A DNA stretch of 5,624 bases. It comes from Candidatus Coatesiibacteriota bacterium (lineage in GTDB: Bacteria; RBG-13-66-14). The notes beneath the pieces were generated by a model. It did not search any database. It saw only the letters and a list, made by a program, of their open reading frames with translations, and was not told the DNA's origin. Below are positions 1-5,412 of this stretch, in pieces. The first letter of the stretch is position 1. Each line of letters starts with the position of its first letter. The stretch spans positions 1 to 5,624 of the forward strand of contig WJMB01000233.1 in the NCBI GenBank assembly GCA_014728185.1. Direction: 5' to 3'. The position numbers and the translations under genes were made by a program.

Positions 1-71
1 GGCACGTTTCTTGCAGCAGAGCGGGGCGGCCGCCCGGCCAGACGCCGGTTCATCTCCGCAAGAAACGTGCC
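1..71. repeat. Perfect 14-bp inverted repeat (large hairpin) at left edge
   Basis: The arm GGCACGTTTCTTGC at 1-14 is matched exactly by its reverse complement at 58-71, leaving a 43-base loop. The loop is GC-rich and contains a 10-base palindrome at 25-34 (GGCGGCCGCC). No T-run follows on either strand, so it does not look like an ordinary intrinsic terminator. It lies about 105 bases beyond the stop codon of the minus-strand sulfurtransferase gene. The arms reach the first base of the window, so the true repeat may be longer. It could be a 3'-end RNA structure, a recombination or element-end sequence, or a protein site; the sequence does not decide between these. Confidence 0.7.
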
Positions 72-94
72 AACGCCTCGTGTTCGATGAACCG
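46..94. repeat. 9-bp inverted repeat interlocked with the edge hairpin
   Basis: CGGTTCATC at 46-54 is matched exactly by GATGAACCG at 86-94. The first arm lies inside the loop of the 1-71 hairpin and the second lies beyond it. The two stems could therefore coexist in RNA only as an H-type pseudoknot, or else act as alternative folds. A 9-bp match at this distance could arise by chance more easily than the 14-bp one, so its significance rests on the overlap with the stronger repeat. Confidence 0.45.
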
Positions 95-176
95 AGCGCT
101 CCGCTGGTCCGGCACCCAGGGCGAAGGTCCGTGAGCGATAGGGGGCGGGTCGCAATTTGGCGGATATCGGTGGGGG

Positions 177-1049
177 CTAGTAGGGCTTTGCGCCGGTGAC
201 GGTGGGGTTGGACGGGTCGGAGCTCCACTCGGTGAAGGAGCCCTCGTAGATGCGCACATCGGAGTAGCCCAGATACCACTTGAACAGCAGGAACTCGTTG
301 GTGGCCTCGCGGCCGGTGCCGCAACTGCAGATGACGGTCTTCCCGGAGACGGCGCCTACCTCATCGACGATTGCCTTGAGCTCGTCGTCGGGCTTTAGCA
401 GGCGCGGGTTGTCCGGGTGCATCAGCTTCTTCCAGGGCAGGTTGACGGCGCCGGGGATGTGCCCCGGCTTCATCCAGGGACCCTGCCCCTGATAGACCGG
501 CGCCGGGCGGGCGTCCAGCAGGATGACCCCGTCTTCGTCCTTGAGGCTCTTGAGCTCGTCCCGTTCGATGTAGTAATCACTCTGGACCTCGACGGCGAGG
601 CTGGAGGGCTCGATCTCGGGGAACTGCTGGGTCAGCGGCCGTCCCTCGGCCTTCCACTTGTCCAGGCCGCCGTCGAGCAGGTAGACTCGCCGCAGACCGA
701 AGCGCGCCAGGGTATAGGCCAGCATGGTCTGCTCCAGGCCGTCACCCCAACCCTTGAATGGCCCTGTGCCTGTGTAGACAAGCACGGGTTTGTCACGCTC
801 CAGACCGATCCGACGCAGATGGAGCACCAGCGCCTCGGGGTCGATGTAGACAGCCGGCAGGCCGCCCCGGGGGACGCGCAGCAGACCCTCGTTGAAATAG
901 ACCGCGCCGTTGAGGTGCTCGGACAGATAATCGTGAACGTTGGGCTGGCAGTCGAGCGGCGTCAGCTCGTCGTCGCAGAGGTGCTCTTCGAGCCATTCGG
1001 TGTCGACCCAGCGCACGACACCCTCGCCGTGGGGTGAGCGGGTGATCAT
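177..1049 (-). CDS. Two-domain rhodanese-type sulfurtransferase
   Basis: This 290-residue protein is predicted to move a sulfane sulfur from thiosulfate or 3-mercaptopyruvate to a thiophilic acceptor through a cysteine persulfide. The length and tandem layout match the TST/SseA family. The N-terminal domain (about 10-140) begins VRWVDTEWL and ends with LLDGGLDKWKAEGRPL; its loop position (VLVYTGTG, about 89-96) has no cysteine, as expected for the inactive domain. The C-terminal domain (about 155-285) has DAR at 179-181, GHIPGAVNLPW at 196-206 and the active-site loop CGTGRE with catalytic Cys243, plus an extra Cys241 two residues before it. The loop is neither the classical CRKGVT nor the CGSGVT type, so the donor is uncertain. 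No signal peptide is seen, so it is probably cytoplasmic. I chose the ATG at 1049 because GAGGAG lies 9 bases upstream. A GTG at 1118 would add 23 residues unlike the family, and it sits at the predicted transcription start. The gene is divergent from the rest of the window and appears to be transcribed alone. Confidence 0.92.
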   Translation of the reverse strand: MITRSPHGEGVVRWVDTEWLEEHLCDDELTPLDCQPNVHDYLSEHLNGAVYFNEGLLRVPRGGLPAVYIDPEALVLHLRRIGLERDKPVLVYTGTGPFKGWGDGLEQTMLAYTLARFGLRRVYLLDGGLDKWKAEGRPLTQQFPEIEPSSLAVEVQSDYYIERDELKSLKDEDGVILLDARPAPVYQGQGPWMKPGHIPGAVNLPWKKLMHPDNPRLLKPDDELKAIVDEVGAVSGKTVICSCGTGREATNEFLLFKWYLGYSDVRIYEGSFTEWSSDPSNPTVTGAKPY

Positions 1050-1058
1050 CGTTTGCAA

Positions 1059-1064
1059 CTCCTC
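1059..1064 (-). promoter_or_regulatory. Shine-Dalgarno GAGGAG that fixes the sulfurtransferase start
   Basis: On the minus strand GAGGAG is followed by 9 bases and then the ATG at 1049. This is a much better initiation context than the in-frame GTG at 1118, whose nearest purine run (AAGG) is only one base away. Confidence 0.7.
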
Positions 1065-1124
1065 GCCGGAAGTGGGTGTTTGGTTATCCGGAAGAATAAT
1101 GGAGCTTACTTTTCTCACGCCTTA

Positions 1125-1153
1125 ATTGTAACCCAGAGCATGGGGGATGTAAA
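1125..1153 (-). promoter_or_regulatory. Sigma70-type promoter of the sulfurtransferase gene
   Basis: Reading the minus strand, TTTACA (1153-1148; 5 of 6 to TTGACA) is separated by exactly 17 bases from TACAAT (1130-1125; 5 of 6 to TATAAT). Transcription should begin near 1117-1119. That gives an untranslated leader of about 70 bases before the ATG at 1049 and argues against use of the GTG at 1118. Confidence 0.6.
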
Positions 1154-1597
1154 ACGGCCCGGCGGCGGGAACCCGTTGGGTGTGTTATATTAGACGGGCC
1201 CGGCGGGGGGCTCCACGGGCCGTGTTGTCGCTGTGGCCTTTAGTGCGACGGCGGCGCGGTTATACCCGTCGCGAAGACGCTGCATCGGTTAATCGAGTAA
1301 ACCAATTGGGACCACTACAAGAAACTGGACCAACATTTATAACCATAGAAAGCTGCATCGAGCGGGGAGCCTCGATAAAAGCTCGGCGGAAGCCGCAAAA
1401 CTTGTTAAGCCGGATAGCTATTATCGCTTAGGGATTATCTCCTGAAACTGAACCGAGGTCGAAAACTCAAAAGAGCGGCATTTGGAAAAGATATGCCGAC
1501 AACTACCTCACGAAAGGCTTTAGATCGACGAGTCAAAGAGTTGCCATATCTGCTAAAGCAGCCATTTGAAGGCATTTAACCTCCTTATTGCTGGTAA
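1154..1597. other. AT-richer intergenic stretch without a convincing gene
   Basis: There is no recognisable protein, tRNA, rRNA or known RNA here. Base composition drops clearly below that of the genes from about 1290 onward. Several small hairpins are visible: GCGACGG 1245-1251 with CCGTCGC 1266-1272, ATCGAG 1357-1362 with CTCGAT 1371-1376, and CGGCAT 1476-1481 with ATGCCG 1493-1498. A plus-strand frame is open from about 1415 to a TAA at 1576-1578 (about 53 codons, lysine- and arginine-rich). It has no upstream ATG or ribosome binding site and resembles nothing I know. An open frame on the plus strand at 1180-1431 has arbitrary, arginine-rich composition and is not supported as a gene. Confidence 0.55.
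1183..1191 (+). promoter_or_regulatory. Possible extended -10 promoter reading into the intergenic region
   Basis: TGTTATATT fits the extended -10 form TGnTATAAT with one mismatch in the hexamer. No -35 element is seen at the right distance. If active, it would be divergent from the sulfurtransferase promoter 30 bases away and would transcribe DNA with no convincing gene, so a non-coding transcript or a chance match are both possible. Confidence 0.25.
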
Positions 1598-1800
1598 GCA
1601 CGGGATGCAAATCTGGAGTCGCGACTTCCCGAAGCTCGGCGTTCTCTTCGAGCGAGTCCGGTTTTCCGCCACCAGGCAACGCACGGACAGCAACACCTTG
1701 CATTACTATAAGCCACAATATATCATTTAATTAACGATATAGGCCTGTTCAGGCATATGTGATAATCCCATCGATTATCAATCATGCGACAGCCTGCTTT
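1598..1800 (-). repeat. Dispersed intergenic repeat, copy 1 (inverted relative to copy 2)
   Basis: Read on the minus strand, this segment aligns colinearly with 5413-5602 on the plus strand. Block A is 1745-1769 (21 of 25 identical, beginning GGGATTATCACA). Block B is 1710-1724 (14 of 15, GATATATTGTGGCTT). Block C is 1668-1689 (20 of 22, containing the exact 17-mer GTGCGTTGCCTGGTGGC). Block D is 1598-1635 (33 of 38, beginning GCTTCGGGAAGT). The A-B and B-C spacers are 20 bases in both copies. The C-D spacer is 32 here against 43 in the other copy. A 61-codon minus-strand frame (1533-1718) covers blocks B to D, but copy 2 has stops in the same frame, so a working gene is unlikely. I do not recognise the element. 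Confidence 0.8.
1760..1780. promoter_or_regulatory. Dyad TGATAATC-N5-GATTATCA, possible operator
   Basis: A perfect 8-bp inverted repeat with a 5-base centre (21 bases in all) has the size and symmetry of a binding site for a dimeric helix-turn-helix regulator. One half (1760-1767) belongs to repeat block A and is also present in copy 2 as GGATTATCAC. The other half lies in about 23 bases that copy 2 lacks, so the full dyad exists only in copy 1. No gene starts close to it, and no partner regulator is in the window. Confidence 0.35.
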
Positions 1801-2293
1801 TAGCATGTCACAAACTATCAGTATAAAAACCATTGGGCGGGACTAACAGACTTCGGCTTCACGCAACACCAAGTGCAAAGCGAGGTTGATCGCCACAAAT
1901 CGGTAGTCTGATAAAAGCGGAAAAGATTGCTATAAAGCATTGAATGCCAATCTATTAGCGAGAATTGTCGGTCCAAGAACCAGATATAAGCCCAACCAGT
2001 TATCAGGGGTATCCACTGCTTGCGGCACCCATGGTTTTCCCGTCGGGTTCGTTTCCCGGCTGCGTATCAGTATCAGTGAGCTGCTCGGGGAGCACCGACA
2101 AGGCTGAAGGTAAGCGGAGGCGCAAGCAACGACAACGGCGATCGTCTGCCGCCCCTCAGCTGGTCCCGAGCGCCCTTGGAGCAACCGACCCTCCGCTTCC
2201 ACCACCCGGACTCTCAGTCACTAGCCGGCCTGAGGCTTTTATTCAAGTCCCAGGCGAGAGATGCGGTGGTAAAAAGCAAACGATCTGCTTCCA
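1801..2293. other. Intergenic stretch upstream of the amidohydrolase, no gene supported
   Basis: Overlapping open frames exist on both strands (minus 1930-2205, 91 codons; plus 1965-2330, 121 codons), but neither has a convincing ribosome binding site, motif or known relative. Their composition is low-complexity (runs of R, S and P). AAGCGGAG at 2112-2119 has its exact reverse complement at 2191-2198. CTCAG 2213-2217 and CTGAG 2230-2234 form a short stem followed by GCTTTTATT, which looks like a weak intrinsic terminator on the plus strand, but the stem is too short to call. I see nothing else definite. Confidence 0.5.
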
Positions 2294-2318
2294 GCCGCAC
2301 CTTTTGGGAGGTGCCGGC
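2294..2318. other. Hairpin about 70 bases upstream of the amidohydrolase start
   Basis: GCACCT (2297-2302) pairs with AGGTGC (2309-2314) around a 6-base loop TTTGGG. The stem extends by GCC (2294-2296) with GGC (2316-2318) across a one-base bulge. It could be a leader structure or a protein site. There is no T-run, so it is not a terminator on the plus strand. I could not find a matching promoter to say whether it is in the transcript. Confidence 0.3.
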
Positions 2319-2379
2319 GCAATGCAATGATCCCTTGTCCTTTCATGATCTGTAACTGATGTCGAACCTCACCACCGAC

Positions 2380-2385
2380 GAGGGG
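2380..2385 (+). promoter_or_regulatory. Shine-Dalgarno GAGGGG before the GTG start of the amidohydrolase
   Basis: GAGGGG lies 5 bases before the GTG at 2391 and is the only purine-rich ribosome binding site nearby. It selects this GTG as the start, since no upstream start in the same frame fits the family. Confidence 0.55.
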
Positions 2386-2390
2386 CCGCC

Positions 2391-3548
2391 GTGTCACCAC
2401 GTTTATCCGAAAGCGACCTGCGGAAACTGCGCCGGGAGCTGCACCGCCGCCCCGAACCCTCGGGGGCCGAGAAGGCCACGGCGGCGCGGATCGCCCAGAT
2501 ACTCACCGTGCTGGGGGTCGATGAAATCCGGACCGGCCTGGGCGGGCACGGCGTCGCCGCGGTGCTCGAGGGCGGCGCCGGTGACGGCCCAACGATTCTG
2601 CTGCGCGCCGACCTGGACGCCCTGCCCATCCCGGACCGCACCGGAAAGGACTGGAGCAGCACGGTGCCCGGCACGGGCCACATGTGCGGCCACGACGGCC
2701 ACATGACCATCCTCACCGGCGTCATCGACCGTTTGCTGGGCGAGCTGGACGGCCTCGCCGGTCGGATCGTCGCCCTCTACCAGCCCGCCGAGGAGATCGC
2801 CCACGGCGCCCGAGCCGTGCTCGACGATCCCGCCTTCCGGGAGCTGGAGCCCGATTACGTCTGCGCCCTGCACAACCTGCCCGGCTTTCCGACCGGCGCG
2901 GTGATCCTGCGCGAGGGTACCTTCGCCTCCGCCTCGCGGGGGCTGATCCTGCGGCTCCACGGCGAGACCAGCCACGCAGCCCACCCCGAGGACGCTCGCA
3001 CCCCGGCCCCCGCCCTCGCCGCCCTGATCGACGGCCTGACCGCTCTGCCCCAGTTGGTGACCCCCCTGGAGCAAGCCGCCCTGGTGACGGTCATCCACGC
3101 CGAACTGGGCGAGATCGCCTTCGGTACCACTCCGGGCGAGGCCGTGGTGATGGCCACCCTGCGAGCCCACCGCGACGCCGAGATGGAGCGACTCGGCGAG
3201 GCCGCCCTGCGACTGGCCGAGGGAACGGCGCGGACCTGGAACCTGGACTGGGAGCACGAGTGGGTCGAGGTCTTCCCGGCTTGCCCCAACCAAGCCGAGC
3301 TGGTCCACTGCCTCGCCGAGGTCGCCGACGTGCTGGAGCTTCCCGTCATCCGGCCCGCCGTTCCCTTTCCCTGGAGCGAGGATTTCGGCGCGTTCCTCCA
3401 GCGCTACCCCGGCGTTCTCTTCGGCCTTGGGGCCGGCGAAGAGCATCCTCAGTTGCACAGCTCGCGCTACGACTTTCCCGACGAGCTGATCGAGCCCGGC
3501 ATCGAACTCTTCAGCGGTCTGGTCCGCCGCCTGCTGGGAGTTGATTGA
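2391..3548 (+). CDS. M20D-family metal-dependent amidohydrolase
   Basis: This 385-residue enzyme is predicted to hydrolyse an N-acyl amino acid, hippurate-like or small peptide amide bond using two divalent metals. The length is normal for the M20D group (hippurate hydrolase, IAA-amino acid hydrolase, N-acetyldiaminopimelate deacetylase). Motifs appear in family order: RADLDALPI at 72-80, GHMCGHDGH at 96-104 (metal ligands Cys99 and His101), QPAEE at 131-135 (Glu134 and Glu135), ALHN at 159-162 (His161), the dimerisation-domain histidine in GETSHAAHP (His195), WSEDFG at 328-333 and LHSSRYDFPD at 355-364 (His356 as last metal ligand). All expected ligands are present, so the enzyme should be active. 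The lid domain is about 175-290. No signal peptide or membrane segment is seen, so it is probably cytoplasmic. The substrate cannot be read from the sequence. The start is GTG with GAGGGG 5 bases upstream. It is on the same strand as the racemase but 506 bases away, so shared transcription is doubtful. Confidence 0.93.
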   Translation: MSPRLSESDLRKLRRELHRRPEPSGAEKATAARIAQILTVLGVDEIRTGLGGHGVAAVLEGGAGDGPTILLRADLDALPIPDRTGKDWSSTVPGTGHMCGHDGHMTILTGVIDRLLGELDGLAGRIVALYQPAEEIAHGARAVLDDPAFRELEPDYVCALHNLPGFPTGAVILREGTFASASRGLILRLHGETSHAAHPEDARTPAPALAALIDGLTALPQLVTPLEQAALVTVIHAELGEIAFGTTPGEAVVMATLRAHRDAEMERLGEAALRLAEGTARTWNLDWEHEWVEVFPACPNQAELVHCLAEVADVLELPVIRPAVPFPWSEDFGAFLQRYPGVLFGLGAGEEHPQLHSSRYDFPDELIEPGIELFSGLVRRLLGVD

Positions 3549-4015
3549 GCCGGCAAACGGATGCTATCCGCAACACTCCGCATTATCCGGGATCCTCTCA
3601 TACGGTGATTCCGCCAACCGATCCTGTCTGCTGTTTGTTTTCAGCGTATTGTGTGATTGCGATACCTGCTGGTGCTAACAGAGAGATCCTTCGCGTTTTT
3701 AGTAACCTTTCAGAAACCGCGAGGTTTGATCACCTGAGAGCCAAGCCCTTCCTTGCTAAAGCCGTTACCGAGGAAGCGCTTCAAGAAAAATACTCCAATC
3801 ATCTACACAGTCAGGATACCTTCTATTCTCAACAGCAGATGATCCAGACCGTCCCGGCGTGGAAGGGGATACCGAGAGACAACCAATCCGGTCGGCGATC
3901 TATCGCGAATACCGACACCACCGGAGCATAAGCCCCGCCAACGACCAATCCGCCGCAAGATGCCTTTTGAGACACCGCGCATCAATCCGTATCCAGCCGC
4001 CAAGACCAACACGGA
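3549..4015. other. Intergenic stretch between amidohydrolase and racemase
   Basis: Composition drops sharply after the stop codon at 3548. A plus-strand frame is open from a TTG at 3545, overlapping that stop, to 3931 (128 codons). Its middle part looks somewhat protein-like, but it has a weak start, no recognised motif and unlike codon use, so I treat it as a possible decayed gene at most. A small hairpin CGGAT-GCT-ATCCG sits at 3558-3570 just after the stop. Bases 3887-3925 can fold: TCCGG 3887-3891 pairs with CCGGA 3921-3925, and TCGG 3892-3895 with CCGA 3912-3915. ACCAATCCG occurs at 3882-3890 and 3944-3952, with ATCAATCCG at 3981-3989. No promoter for the racemase could be assigned. Confidence 0.45.
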
Positions 4016-4031
4016 ACGCGGCTAGCCGCGT
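4016..4031. promoter_or_regulatory. Perfect 16-bp palindrome upstream of the racemase gene
   Basis: ACGCGGCTAGCCGCGT is its own reverse complement and ends 23 bases before the racemase ATG. It could be an operator for a dimeric regulator, or in RNA a 6-bp stem with a CUAG loop in the leader. It stands out because the surrounding 500 bases are much less GC-rich. Confidence 0.45.
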
Positions 4032-4054
4032 GATTAACCTTTGACCAACGATAA

Positions 4055-5212
4055 ATGAAATATCCATCCCACATCGAGCTCAGCCGCAAGGCCCTGACCC
4101 AGAACATCCGCTACCTGCGTCGGCGCATCGGCCCGCGGGCCGAGTTCACCTCGGTAATCAAGGGCAATGCTTACGGCCACGGCCTGCGACCCTTCCTCAA
4201 GCTCGCCGAGGATTGCGACGTGCGCTCCTTCGCCGTCTCCGACGCCTACGAGGCCTCCCTGGCCCTCGAGGTCAAGCGGCCGGAGAGCCGCCTGATGATC
4301 ATGGGATTGGTCGACGACGTCGAGGTCGAATGGGCCGTCGTCAACGACGTCGAGTTCTGGGTCTTCGAGTTCGGGCGCCTGGAAACCGCCGTCGAGACCG
4401 CCGGACGTCTCGGTAAACCGGCGCGGATTCATCTCGAGGTCGAGACCGGGATGAACCGCACCGGCTTCGAGCGCACCGATTGGGAACGCGTCGCCGATTA
4501 CCTCCGCGACAACCGGGACCGCCTTGAGCTGCGGGGTATCTGCACTCATTACGCCGGCGCCGAGAGCGTGGCCAACTACCTGCGCATCCTCAACCAATAC
4601 CAGCGTTTCAAGGAGGCCGTCGAGTTCTTCGCCGAGCGCGACCTGGTCTTCGACCAGCGCCATACCGCCTGCTCCGCCGCCGCGCTGACCTACCCGCAGA
4701 CGATCATGGACACCGTGCGCTTCGGCATCGCCCAATACGGCTTCTGGCCCAGCCGCGAGACCCGGATGTACAACCTGCTCTCCGACGACACCCGCTTCAC
4801 CATCGATCCCCTGCGGCGGGTGCTCTCCTGGAAGAGCAAGGTGATGAGCCTCAAGCGGGTGCCCCCCGGCGAGTTCGTCAGCTACGGCACAAGCTGCCTG
4901 GCCGACCGCCACCTGCGTTTGGCCGTCATTCCGGTGGGTTACCGTCACGGCTTCTCGCGCAGCCTGTCCAACCTGGGCCACGTGCTGATCCGTGGACGCA
5001 AGGCCCCGGTGCGCGGCCTGGTCAACATGAACATGTTCCTCGTCGATGTCGGTCACATCCACGGGGTGCGCAAGGGCGACGAGGTCGTGCTGATCGGCCG
5101 GCAGAAGCGGCAGGCCATCAGCGTCTCCTCCTTTTCCGACCTGGCCAAGCACGTCAACTACGAGCTGCTGACCCGCCTGCCCGCCGAGACGCCGCGGCTG
5201 ATTATGGACTGA
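4055..5212 (+). CDS. alr: Alanine racemase (PLP-dependent, fold type III)
   Basis: This 385-residue cytoplasmic enzyme is predicted to interconvert L- and D-alanine to supply D-Ala for peptidoglycan. The PLP-binding lysine is Lys36 in SVIKGNAYGHG (35-43 is the usual KxNAYGHG). GMNRTGF at 132-138, the PLP-ring arginine Arg222 in VRFGIAQYG, the second catalytic base Tyr277 in VSYGT, and the C-terminal NYELLTRLP at 368-376 all fit the family. The barrel domain is about 1-250 and the C-terminal beta domain about 255-385. Some positions differ from the classical Alr pattern: HTACSAA has Cys206 where NSAA is usual, MNM at 325-327 has Asn326 where MD is usual, and GYRHGF replaces GYADGY. I recall these as features of the Bacteroidetes/Chlorobi-type branch, so they are probably a subfamily trait. 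A racemase for another amino acid is a less likely alternative. An in-frame TAA immediately precedes the ATG, so the start cannot lie further upstream. No Shine-Dalgarno is visible. Confidence 0.93.
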   Translation: MKYPSHIELSRKALTQNIRYLRRRIGPRAEFTSVIKGNAYGHGLRPFLKLAEDCDVRSFAVSDAYEASLALEVKRPESRLMIMGLVDDVEVEWAVVNDVEFWVFEFGRLETAVETAGRLGKPARIHLEVETGMNRTGFERTDWERVADYLRDNRDRLELRGICTHYAGAESVANYLRILNQYQRFKEAVEFFAERDLVFDQRHTACSAAALTYPQTIMDTVRFGIAQYGFWPSRETRMYNLLSDDTRFTIDPLRRVLSWKSKVMSLKRVPPGEFVSYGTSCLADRHLRLAVIPVGYRHGFSRSLSNLGHVLIRGRKAPVRGLVNMNMFLVDVGHIHGVRKGDEVVLIGRQKRQAISVSSFSDLAKHVNYELLTRLPAETPRLIMD

Positions 5213-5217
5213 GCGCG

Positions 5218-5258
5218 GCGATGCCCCACTCACACGATGAGCCCATTTGTGGGATCGC
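5218..5258 (+). terminator. Bulged hairpin just after the racemase stop, weak terminator candidate
   Basis: GCGAT (5218-5222) plus CCCAC (5225-5229) pair with GTGGG (5249-5253) plus ATCGC (5254-5258), giving 10 bp with a 2-base bulge and a 19-base loop. It begins 5 bases after the stop codon, where a terminator or mRNA 3'-end stem is expected. No T-run follows directly (ATATCCTATCC), so intrinsic termination is uncertain. Confidence 0.25.
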
Positions 5259-5412
5259 ATATCCTATCCGGACCTGATTGTTATTCTATCCTGCTGATAA
5301 CAGACGTGATGATCATCAGGTGCATGTTACAAAACTGGCAGTTAAAAGGAGTCAGCAAACAAAGGGCGGAATCTAAACAAATCATGCTATCAGCGAGCTT
5401 GGATATGCTTTT
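5259..5412. other. Intergenic tail with nothing recognised
   Basis: This is AT-richer DNA between the racemase and the second repeat copy. A plus-strand open frame (5237-5440, 67 codons) runs through it into the repeat, but it has no ribosome binding site or motif and is not supported as a gene. After the repeat, 5603-5624 is too short to interpret. Confidence 0.5.

Noticed and set aside
1..73. Integron attC-type recombination site for the edge hairpin
   Set aside because: The sequences at the stem ends do not fit the RYYYAAC and GTTRRRY core sites, and the stem is perfectly paired, without the extrahelical bases expected of attC.
2..199. Open frames entering from the left edge on the plus strand, which could be the 3' end of a converging gene
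   Set aside because: The translations are low-complexity and resemble no protein; the longest runs over the end of the sulfurtransferase gene. Without sequence to the left it cannot be supported.
2212..2243. Stem CTCAG/CTGAG followed by GCTTTTATT as an intrinsic terminator
   Set aside because: The stem is only 5 bp with a 12-base loop, and no gene lies upstream on that strand within reach.
1965..2330. 121-codon plus-strand frame and the opposing 91-codon minus-strand frame at 1930-2205
   Set aside because: They overlap each other on opposite strands, have low-complexity composition, and lack convincing starts and motifs.
1154..2390. Known structural RNA (tmRNA, RNase P RNA, SRP RNA, 6S RNA, tRNA) in the long gap
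   Set aside because: No CCA-ended acceptor stem, conserved RNase P or SRP core motif or cloverleaf could be found by reading both strands.
2403..3458. Long minus-strand open frame opposite the amidohydrolase gene, and a similar one opposite the racemase (4034-5260)
   Set aside because: Both are antisense shadows caused by GC-rich codon use in the real genes; the plus-strand proteins carry full catalytic motif sets.
3600..3690. Possible third, very diverged copy of the dispersed repeat (CATTATCC near 3580, CCTGCTGGTGC near 3665, translation VIAIPAG resembling VRALPGG)
   Set aside because: The spacing is roughly right, but the identity is too low and blocks B and D are not found, so chance similarity cannot be excluded.
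3545..3931. 128-codon plus-strand frame beginning with TTG and overlapping the amidohydrolase stop
   Set aside because: It has a weak start codon, no separate ribosome binding site, codon use unlike the real genes, and no recognised motif. Kept only as a possible decayed gene in the gap description.
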